Source: JADJLQ01 sp964396995 (GTDB lineage: Bacteria; Bacteroidota; Bacteroidia; Chitinophagales; Saprospiraceae). From it: a DNA stretch of 7,503 nt. The stretch spans positions 1 through 7,503 of the forward strand of contig CAYNIG010000245.1 in the NCBI GenBank assembly GCA_964396995.1. The letters are read 5' to 3'. Below are positions 1 to 7,300 of the stretch, one piece after another. A model generated the notes under the pieces. The model was not told the origin of the DNA. It saw nothing but the letters and a program-made list of their open reading frames with translations, and searched no databases. Position 1 is the stretch's first letter, and each line of letters begins with the position of its first letter. The position numbers and the translations under genes were made by a program.

Positions 1-110
1 ATCTTACTGATTGGAAATAGTATCGTGTATGAGAATTGTTCAAAACTGGTGCATTGAAAGTTAAATTTATATTTAACCGCGTAAACGGTAAACTAAATAT
101 GATGGACTAA
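1..110. other. window edge, no defensible gene
   Basis: No gene can be supported here. Plus frame 3 is open from 33 to a TAA at 108-110 and would end in GKLNMMD just before the hairpin at 111-144, as a gene tail would. However, the same frame has stops at 18-20 and 30-32, so it could only be the end of a broken or frameshifted gene. Plus frame 1 is open from the edge to a TGA at 55-57. One minus frame is open from 107 to the edge but has no ATG. The three readings exclude each other, and none gives a recognisable family. Confidence 0.3.
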
Positions 111-144
111 AAAAAAGGCTTTTCAGAAATGAAAGGCCTTTTTT
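111..144. terminator. bidirectional intrinsic terminator
   Basis: Bases 111-124 pair with 131-144 around the 6-nt loop at 125-130. All 14 pairs form, with one G-T wobble (120 with 135). The core is AAGGCTTTTC against GAAAGGCCTT. The right arm ends in a T-run (139-144), which suits termination of plus-strand transcription. The left side is an A-run (109-116), which becomes a U-run for minus-strand transcription. It is the first intrinsic-terminator-like structure downstream of the minus-strand gene ending at 332, about 190 nt past its stop codon. It may equally serve a plus-strand gene that ends at or left of the window edge. Confidence 0.75.
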
Positions 145-160
145 ACATTGTGATTTTACA

Positions 161-290
161 AAACTGACGATTTAGAATGAATGAATTATGACGGTTGTCA
201 AATGGAAGGAATTCATTCATACTCCAATGTCAGGTCTGACAACTCTGACGAGCGGCAAGCCTATCAGACTCCGTCAGAGATTACTCTGAC
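161..290. repeat. cluster of CTGAC/GTCAG inverted repeats
   Basis: The pentamer CTGAC or its complement GTCAG occurs six times in about 130 nt: 164-168, 229-233, 236-240, 245-249, 273-277 and 286-290. Several copies form inverted repeats: 229-233 with 236-240 (2-nt spacer), 243-250 with 272-279 (8 bp, perfect), 273-279 with 284-290 (7 bp, 4-nt loop) and 234-239 with 264-269. A separate perfect 11-bp inverted repeat (177-187 with 210-220) encloses a smaller TGAC/GTCA pair (189-192 with 197-200). There is no T-run, so simple intrinsic termination is unlikely. It lies in the 3' flank of the secreted-protein gene. A REP-like intergenic element is the best guess, by structure only. Confidence 0.55.
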
Positions 291-331
291 AAGAAATTGA
301 TTTTCAATTTTCTTCAAAGGATGCGAATGCC

Positions 332-3300
332 TCATTTACTCAAAACCAATTTATGAGTCTGTACTACCCCGCCAGACACTGTTTTGAGGAAGTAAACACC
401 CGATGAAAAAGTGGACATATCCAATCTGTAATTGTTCTTTGATTTAAAATTCATGGAGTGTTTTGCCCCTTTCACATCCGTAATATCAATTAAATCAAAA
501 GCAATAGGTGCGGATATATTGATAAAATCAGTCGCAGGGTTGGGAAAAACTTTTAAGGAAACCAGAGAACTTGATCTATTTCTGTTCCTGGTATAAAAAT
601 CAGATACCGTGATTTTACCATCCTGATAAGAAGTATTGATCTGACCTTCCACCTCCATTGCTTTTACTTCGTTTACCAGAAGATCAATTTGTTCGCCTAT
701 GTTTCCTTTCACTTTAAATACCATAATAAATAATGCAGAGTTGGCATGCAAGCTGCTATTATGTGTATTGAGCCAAAGGCTATTTAATCTGCCAGGCTGA
801 TTTTCTTTGTACAGTATGTTATTCTCATTGAATCCTGCTAATTCAGGATTAAATGATTCAGATTTTAAATACTCTAATTTGGTATGATCCCAGGATATCG
901 AAAACTGGAATACTCTTACCTTATCAAATTTTTCCAATGTGACGGGAACATAAATAAGTTGATTTGTTTTAGCCTGCATTCCCGGCAATTTCATTTTAAA
1001 GTTTCCGGTATTCCTTGATTCCAATAATGCCAGGTTCTGACCATTGGCATTCTGATCTATATCACCGACTTTGATGCCGAAAAAATCCAGATTAGAAGTG
1101 CTTGGGCTATTGGCAGGTATAGTATAATTGGTACGATAAGTTCTGTTCAATGCTTTACTAACCGTCATGTTTTCATCTGAAGGTATAAATATCCACGAAG
1201 TATTATTTCTATATGCCGTAATTCGAGCTATGATGAGGTCCTGCAGTTCAGCCAGGTCCAGAATATCGATTGCGCCGTCTTTATATACATCGGCTGCTAC
1301 TATTTTATAGGGGTCTGTAAGAACGGTTCTGTTGATTATATGGTCTTGCAACAGAGCCAGGTCTACGATGTCTATCCCGTTTTTGGCATTATCGTTCCGC
1401 ATAGCGGCAATGGAGTAGTTACCGGTTGAAAGCAATGGATTGAATTCATATACACCAGTTACGTTGGTAATAACCTCGTCAGTGGATGATCCGCTTAATT
1501 TTACTTTCACTGATTTTATTCCATCACTATCTCTATCTTTTATCTTTCCGGCTAAATTTATCAATGAACCGTGTTTTATACAAGCTGATCCTTCCACCAC
1601 TTCAACAGGAACCACAATATTTTGATTGTCGATCAATGAAATGGCCTGTATAGCAGTGGGATTGGAAATAATAGAAATCTTAGCGGATTGGCCGGGATTT
1701 CCCACCAGTGTACCATGAATATTTAAAGCTATGGATCCATCTGCTAAAGTAAGCCCGTTATTATTCAGCATTTGTAAAGTGAATGTTTTACCTGGTGTGA
1801 ATTGAAAAGTGGAAAAATTTACATTTAATGGTGACTGAATGGTATCTATCCTGAATATGGCTTCACTATCCACTGATACGGTCATAGAAAAAGACCTGAT
1901 TTTATTAAAATTCCTGACTTTTACCGGCAGTACTATGGATGTAGATTTAAAATCACAATCAGCATTATCTATATCAAATATCAATTTGGCCAATGGATCC
2001 GGGGCATTAATGCAGGCACTACCATTGTCTGTAAATACCTCAGCAAGTACATTTTGATTATCTGCTACCACTGCGGTTTTAATTGGGGTGGGTTGATTGA
2101 CAATCTTTATCAAACTTGATTGACCAATATTACCTACCAGTAAGGCTTCTATAGTAAATGCAGTGGTATTATCAGCGAGTGTAGTCATAGCATTGGCCAG
2201 GTAGGTAATGGTTATGGTTTTATTTACTTCAAATACATTGTATGAGATCGTGTTGAGCACATTGGAATTGATTTTCTTTATCTGTACAGCCGCAGGATTA
2301 TCGGATTGAATGGTCATAGAAAATGAAATCACATTTTTAAAATTTTTAACTTTCACCGGAATCTGTATAGTTTTATTTTTTGCATCGCAAATCTCTTCGG
2401 ATATAGTATACATTACTTTTGGCGCCGGCTTCGGACAATTTATTTTGAGATTAAAACTACTCGCTGAGCCTAGTGATCCATCTACTATTATATATATGAG
2501 TTCGTCCTTTTTTAGTCCTATTCTTATTAACTCAGGTTTACCGGGAATATGTATGCTTTTCGCAATGGTAACGGGGTTGTTTTTACAATTGAGTCGGGAC
2601 AAAACAAATAATTCCAGGTCTGTTGAAAATCCCCATAGTTCGATATCGTAGGTATCTTCCGCCGGGGCTCTAAATGAATAAACCATCTCTGGCCCTGTAA
2701 ATCCATAATATTCATCTATAGAGTATTTTGAAAAATTGTTTTTACCGTTTTTGGTACTTCCATTGATAGTTTGATCACAATCCAATGTGGTAAACAAACT
2801 ATCGTCCCTGCATACTTTTTGACAGGAGACGGAAATTTTAAATTGGCTTACCTGGCTGGCCTCATATCCGTCTACCACTATATAGTAGTTTCCAAATGGT
2901 AACCCGGTAAAATCAATATATTCGGTATTATAATCCCTGTTGATTGCTTTTTTTACACAAGAAGCGGATGCAGTACACGTATTCAGTAAAAAAAGATCCA
3001 GATCTTTATTATATCCCCAGATGGTAACGATAGCATTAGGACTATTTGCATTATGGTTGTATTTAAAAGCGATATCTCCACCTGAAAAAGAACTATTGTA
3101 CTGATGGCATTCATTATAGTTGGTCTTATTGTATTTGCTGGATTTGCCTACAGTAGTAAAAGTGTCTACCAGGCCGCATACCAAGGTTTCTATTTCGCCA
3201 CATGAATCTACCTCGGGGCAGGTAAGGCTTAATGTAAAACTCCCCACCTGGCTGGCAGCATACCCATCTACTACCAGGTAATAGGTAGAGTCGTCCTTCA

Positions 3301-3676
3301 GGTTTGCCGTGATCTTTTCATTGTTATTATCGGGTAAAGTGCTTTTACCTATACAAAGGCCATTTGTACAGCTTGAACGCAGTAGAAATAGATCCAGATC
3401 CTTCGAAAGGCCGGTAAGCTTTATTTCATAGTTGCCTGTAACAGCTGGGGTGATTTTGTATACTTTATCTTCGGCGTTAAAGAGATTACCGCTCGAATGG
3501 CAATTAAAATCAGCAATCGTAAAATCGTTGACCCCTCCGGCAGTTGAGCTGTTAATGGTTTGCCCACAGTTGAGATTGGCTACGGTATTACAGTTATTTG
3601 CAGTTTGAGAATTAGCTACAAAAGGGATGAGAATGCATAAAATTCCCGCCATAGATAGTAGATGTTTTGTTTTCAT
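332..3676 (-). CDS. T9SS-secreted multidomain surface protein with PPC-like, cohesin-like and dockerin-like domains
   Basis: The 1114-aa product starts with a signal peptide (basic MKTK, hydrophobic to about residue 20, likely cut in the AxS|Q pattern after S23). Three Cys-rich beta domains resembling bacterial pre-peptidase C-terminal (PPC) domains follow at about 29-153, 159-285 and 289-414, sharing DLDLF/DLELF and (V/I)VDG motifs. Two tandem cohesin-like domains lie at 421-556 and 563-700 (shared PVKV.NF, SFSMT, LVGN.GQS and GSACI), then a small carboxypeptidase-regulatory-like beta domain (706-760). A dockerin-like block spans about 758-880, with calcium-type loops ending at D772 and D807 and a closing GDIDQNANG. 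A third cohesin-like domain (about 897-1024) precedes a type A sorting domain (about 1040-1114, KVFPNPATDFINI). Export through the T9SS and surface attachment follow from the family. No catalytic domain is visible, so a structural, adhesive or scaffold role is inferred. The ATG at 3676 directly precedes the signal peptide; no Shine-Dalgarno or consensus promoter is seen. Confidence 0.9.
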   Translation of the reverse strand: MKTKHLLSMAGILCILIPFVANSQTANNCNTVANLNCGQTINSSTAGGVNDFTIADFNCHSSGNLFNAEDKVYKITPAVTGNYEIKLTGLSKDLDLFLLRSSCTNGLCIGKSTLPDNNNEKITANLKDDSTYYLVVDGYAASQVGSFTLSLTCPEVDSCGEIETLVCGLVDTFTTVGKSSKYNKTNYNECHQYNSSFSGGDIAFKYNHNANSPNAIVTIWGYNKDLDLFLLNTCTASASCVKKAINRDYNTEYIDFTGLPFGNYYIVVDGYEASQVSQFKISVSCQKVCRDDSLFTTLDCDQTINGSTKNGKNNFSKYSIDEYYGFTGPEMVYSFRAPAEDTYDIELWGFSTDLELFVLSRLNCKNNPVTIAKSIHIPGKPELIRIGLKKDELIYIIVDGSLGSASSFNLKINCPKPAPKVMYTISEEICDAKNKTIQIPVKVKNFKNVISFSMTIQSDNPAAVQIKKINSNVLNTISYNVFEVNKTITITYLANAMTTLADNTTAFTIEALLVGNIGQSSLIKIVNQPTPIKTAVVADNQNVLAEVFTDNGSACINAPDPLAKLIFDIDNADCDFKSTSIVLPVKVRNFNKIRSFSMTVSVDSEAIFRIDTIQSPLNVNFSTFQFTPGKTFTLQMLNNNGLTLADGSIALNIHGTLVGNPGQSAKISIISNPTAIQAISLIDNQNIVVPVEVVEGSACIKHGSLINLAGKIKDRDSDGIKSVKVKLSGSSTDEVITNVTGVYEFNPLLSTGNYSIAAMRNDNAKNGIDIVDLALLQDHIINRTVLTDPYKIVAADVYKDGAIDILDLAELQDLIIARITAYRNNTSWIFIPSDENMTVSKALNRTYRTNYTIPANSPSTSNLDFFGIKVGDIDQNANGQNLALLESRNTGNFKMKLPGMQAKTNQLIYVPVTLEKFDKVRVFQFSISWDHTKLEYLKSESFNPELAGFNENNILYKENQPGRLNSLWLNTHNSSLHANSALFIMVFKVKGNIGEQIDLLVNEVKAMEVEGQINTSYQDGKITVSDFYTRNRNRSSSLVSLKVFPNPATDFINISAPIAFDLIDITDVKGAKHSMNFKSKNNYRLDMSTFSSGVYFLKTVSGGVVQTHKLVLSK

Positions 3677-4040
3677 AGAAAGAATTTTTCAGATTAGATA
3701 TGGTATGACTGATATTAATACGTACTATTTTGTTCAAAGGTTAGTTGGGAACATGGTTATTTTAATTGTACCTGCATTTAGGCATTTTTTTAACACCAGT
3801 ACCGTATTGAGTAAGAAAAGACTTGAATGCTGATTTGAAATTTTCTGTTTCCGGGCGCTTACAGAATTCAGAGCCGAATATAGAATGTCAAAATATAATG
3901 AATAAGGTAGCTATAATTTAAGCAATTGTAATTCGCCTGCGGGGAAATCTAAATTTACCCGGCCATCAGAAAAAATGAATAAGGAGAAATGACAATACAA
4001 TATCCTTAGCCAACCCTTACACTTTCACACCAGTGCTTAC
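3677..4040. other. upstream intergenic region of the secreted-protein gene, no gene seen
   Basis: No credible coding sequence is present; short open stretches have no recognisable product. The only structure noted is a weak hairpin with arms 3941-3948 and 3953-3960 (GGGGAAAT against ATTTACCC, one mismatch, 4-nt loop) in a locally GC-rich patch. No TAnnTTTG element on the minus strand is paired with an upstream TTG. The nearest is TAACCTTTG at 3734-3742 (minus), which has one base too many and no -33 partner. The start of the minus-strand mRNA therefore stays undetermined. Confidence 0.5.
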
Positions 4041-4087
4041 GGATTCATTTTATTTCAATGTGAATTTTAAAATGACGCCCTTGCAGG
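4041..4087. repeat. direct repeat copy 1 (short form)
   Basis: This 47-nt copy joins a 16-nt segment (4041-4056, GGATTCATTTTATTTC) directly to a 34-nt segment (4054-4087), the two sharing TTC. Both segments recur exactly in copy 2 at 4197-4212 and 4234-4267, where 24 extra nucleotides separate them. The 34-nt parts are identical and lie 180 nt apart. Copy 1 runs into a perfect GCCCT/AGGGC hairpin. Confidence 0.85.
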
Positions 4088-4089
4088 GC
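4077..4089. repeat. 13-nt hairpin, GCCCT-TGC-AGGGC
   Basis: A perfect 5-bp stem with a 3-nt loop. It is the first of three small hairpins of the same 5-3-5 format, centred at 4083, 4120 and 4148. A degenerate relative at 4257-4269 in repeat copy 2 carries one base change (G to A at 4268) that breaks the second pair of the stem. No T-run follows on either strand, so it is not a standard terminator. Confidence 0.7.
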
Positions 4090-4110
4090 TAATTATTTAC
4101 TTTTTTTAAA

Positions 4111-4129
4111 CATCGGCCTTCGACCGGTG
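4111..4129. repeat. imperfect hairpin CATCGG/CCGGTG
   Basis: Arms 4111-4116 and 4124-4129 pair over six positions with one G-T wobble. Inside, C4118 can pair with G4122 around the loop TTC. The 13-nt core at 4114-4126 thus matches the neighbouring 5-3-5 hairpins with one internal mismatch (C4117 against A4123). Neither side carries a T-run that would suggest termination. Confidence 0.55.
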
Positions 4130-4141
4130 TTTAATTATCTC

Positions 4142-4154
4142 GGCCTTTCAGGCC
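4142..4154. repeat. 13-nt hairpin, GGCCT-TTC-AGGCC
   Basis: A perfect 5-bp stem with a 3-nt loop and the same size as the hairpin at 4077-4089, but with a different stem sequence. Together with 4111-4129 the three form a short array in the intergenic gap. REP-like palindromes are the closest known analogue. No REP-associated transposase (RAYT) gene lies in this window. Confidence 0.65.
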
Positions 4155-4196
4155 TTATTAAAACGACTTCTATCACCTTCACCTTGGGTTTTTAAG

Positions 4197-4267
4197 GGAT
4201 TCATTTTATTTCCTCGGCTATTTCCAATACTTATTCAATGTGAATTTTAAAATGACGCCCTTGCAGG
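4197..4267. repeat. direct repeat copy 2 (long form)
   Basis: This 71-nt copy contains both segments of copy 1: 16 nt at 4197-4212 and 34 nt at 4234-4267. A 24-nt length difference separates the two copies. The breakpoints carry TATTTC and TATTC, so copy 1 could have arisen by a short microhomology deletion of a form like this one. Just after the identity ends, G4088 of copy 1 is replaced by A4268, which weakens the hairpin here. Confidence 0.85.
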
Positions 4268-4390
4268 ACTGGATAATTTACCTTTTAAATCAAATAATTA
4301 CTTGCATAAATAGAATGTGCATTGATGGCTATAAAAGAGCACCACCTTATTTCCTATAATTAGTTAATTTCAATCAAATCGCTTTCCCTA
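4268..4390. other. 3' flank of the porW-like gene, no feature seen
   Basis: AT-rich sequence directly downstream of the minus-strand stop codon at 4391. I see no GC-rich hairpin followed by a U-run on the minus strand, so read-through toward the hairpin array and the next gene cannot be excluded. Confidence 0.4.
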
Positions 4391-7300
4391 CTATTCATTA
4401 TAATTAGCAGCAAAGAAATCTTTGTATCCAATTACGTTTTTAGAAGCATGCAGCTTCCGGTAATTGCTTTGGGAAATGGTAAACAATTCGTGATTGATCT
4501 CGGGTTTTATAAATTGATTCTGATTGTTTTTTACCGTTTGAAAATACCTCAACCCTGCCGCAGCAGAATCAAATTTTCTCACCATGATGATGGGTATAGT
4601 AGCATCCTGGTCGAGAAAAATATTGGATATTTTCAGATCATCATTTTGAAAAAACTTTTGATTGAAGTCAGAGATGGATATTTTCAGATCGGACAAGGTG
4701 TTTTCTTTTTTGTCGTACACGATGGCTATGACATAATGCAATTCATCTGCTACATATTCATACGCATTGGGATTTTCTTTTGTCTTAATGATATCCTCTG
4801 TTTCAAATGCTTTTTCATCACCCATAAGGTAGCGAAGCATATCCTTGGCTTTATCCCTTTCGTCAGACTGAGGGTATCGCGCAATAAAATCTTTTAATGC
4901 ATTCAGATAAGCCTCTTTACCCTGGCTTTTACCGGTACACAGGACACCCAGCATGGCGAATTTTGCTTTTAAAGGATTTTCTTTAAACAAGGTATCTGCC
5001 TGCTGCACCCGATTCAATGCAATATCACACTGCCCATTATTAAACATGGTATACGTTTCATCATAAAATCTGTTGATTTTAGCATCACGATCCTCCTGCG
5101 GTACATAGGATCCCGGATTTAATAAAGCCTGTGTGTATTTGCTACCCGGGTATTCATTGATCAAACGGTTTTTATATTTTTCAGCACGTACAGCATCTTT
5201 ATTCTGCATACTGGCGAGGTATAACTGGTACAGAATATCTTGCTCGATTTCCGATGATGGATATTTATTCAGGGCAGATTCAAGGATGGATATGGCTTTG
5301 ATATGATTTTCAAGTTTTTCACGATACAGTATGCCCAGCGTATACATACTGTTTCGGATCTTGTCGTTAGCCATTGTTTTTTGTTCTTCCGTCTTTGGAA
5401 TCTCAGCAAGTATACGATCCACTTCTTCACCTGCATCGGTTACCTCTTCTTCTTTATTTGCAGTTGCATTGGCATCTCCCGGGTTTACATTAGACACTAT
5501 TGAATTGGATAGCTTCTGACTCAGGCGCCAATTATCTTGTAGTTTTATAGTACCCCAGAGTTTTTCAAAATCTTTGATTCCTTTTTTTAATACTTTTTCA
5601 TCATAGGCAAAAAAAGTACTTTTTGATCCTGAGCTGGGCAAGCTGGTAGGTATATTTCGGAAGGATTGTACTGCATTGGCCTGATCTAAAAGTCCGGCTT
5701 TGGGCATTACCAAACCTGCACTTCTGTTTTTAACTATTTTCCTCGCCCATTGTTTTTGTTCTTTTTCTGACCAGTTGCTGACGATAAGCATACTGTCCTG
5801 TGCCTGGATGATGGCCAGGTTACGGGCGATCTCAGCCAATGAATTGGCATATCTGCTTACTTCTTCTTTACGTATATCTTTATCACCGATTACAGTAAGT
5901 GTACTATCAAAATAGTTTTTTGCTTTCAGATAATCTTCGTCTTCATAGTGCATATTGGCCATCAGGTAGAAGCTTTCTGTCCTTTGCGTGTTGTCTCCTT
6001 TTAGTGCCAATCCTTTGATCAGAAATGCTTTTGCTTCTTCTCTGTTGCCGTCGGCCAGTTGTACTAAAGCCATCGCATGGTAGATCGCTGTGCCGAATTC
6101 AATGTTTTTATCATCACGGGTAAGTTTTTTAAGATCATCAATCAGATCTTCTTTTTTTGCTTTACCTGATGCCACCCCTTGCTGGGCTGCATTCAGTCTG
6201 GCAAAAAATTGCAAATCATACGATGGATTAAAATCTGCTACCCTGGTATACGCATCGTAAGAGGCAGCGGCATTTTTTTGCCTGGCTGCCAACTGACCTA
6301 ATACAAATGCTATGCGTGCTTTTCTTTTATTGGACACCCCCTTAGTCTCCAGGGCTTCCTGCAAAAATGGAATTGCATCGGCATATTCTTCCTGCTTTAT
6401 ATGATTGTAGGCCTGCAATACTGGTATCTCCGGTCTGATCTCTTCATATAACTCCGGATCTGATTTTAACTGGGAGAGCATGATGCTGGCAGCTATTCCG
6501 TTTTTACGCATGATATATGTTTTGGCAAGCCATAGCTGAGCATCCTGCAATACAGGTCTGTGTTTTTTACTTGGTTTGCCTTTTTTCTTAGCTGTTTGCG
6601 CCAATGATTCGCCCTCTTCTTCTTTTTCCTTGTCCTTCGGATCGGGTTTGGCAGCATTTGAATTTTTTACAATAGATGTATTTGTTTTGGTTGAATCTTT
6701 AGCTACTGGTTTAGTCGTGGAAGTGGGTCGTGGGGGTAAGGGTTTACCGGCTTTGGCTGCCTTTTTTCTGTCTTTCAGGTATTGCTCTCTTTCTTTTTGT
6801 TTTTGTTTACTTGCTTTCTTTCTGTCTTTTTGAAGTTGTTCTTTGGTCTTATCTGCTTTTTTCCTTTCTTTTGCTTTGGCTTCTTTTTCTTCTTCCCTTT
6901 TTTCCTGCTGTTCTTTTACCCGTATTGCGCGCTCTTTATTTGCCTGTTCTTTGGTCTTTTTCTTAGTGCTGATATGTAATTTATCGTAATTATTGACCAT
7001 GTATTTAAAGGTCTCCTCCGCCGTTTCATAAGTCTGTTTGAAGTATTGAGCCTGGCCTATGAGCAGATAAGTATCCGGCACCCAATGGCTGGGCCTGTGC
7101 AGATTGACCAGGGTAGATCCTTTTTTTATTGCCAGGTCGAGATTGGCCGATTGTGAACTGGCATCAGCGACCCCATTGTACTCGTAGAGCTCCAGTATTT
7201 TATTATAATCATCTTTATAGGATTCGGTAAGTATGACCTCAGCCTCATCTAAAAGGATTTTAGCATTAAAATAGCCATTATATTTGGCGGTGAGATTGTG

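Noticed and set aside
2527..2715. 62-codon minus-strand open frame in a different phase
   Set aside because: It lies inside the third PPC-like domain of the 1114-aa protein, whose frame shows clear domain homology; no independent start signal is seen.
3734..3742. TAACCTTTG on the minus strand as a -7 promoter element for the secreted-protein gene
   Set aside because: It has three instead of two bases between TA and TTTG, and no TTG lies at the required distance upstream.
3627..3833. 68-codon plus-strand open frame overlapping the start of the secreted-protein gene
   Set aside because: It lies antisense to the signal peptide region, has no recognisable domain, promoter or ribosome binding site, and its residues look like random translation.
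3941..3960. GGGGAAAT/ATTTACCC hairpin as a terminator for porW
   Set aside because: The stem has a mismatch, no U-run follows on the minus strand, and it lies more than 400 nt past the porW stop codon.
4077..4154. Hairpin array as a CRISPR array
   Set aside because: The stems differ in sequence, the units are only 13 nt, spacing is irregular, and no cas gene is present.
4448..4897. 149-codon plus-strand open frame
   Set aside because: It is fully antisense to the conserved C-terminal domain of the PorW-like protein, and its translation shows no family features.
6576..6979. Several plus-strand open frames rich in Phe, Leu and Ser that look like membrane proteins
   Set aside because: They are antisense shadows of the Lys/Glu-rich insert of the porW-like gene; AAA and GAA codons read backwards give Phe and Leu/Ser-rich frames without stops.
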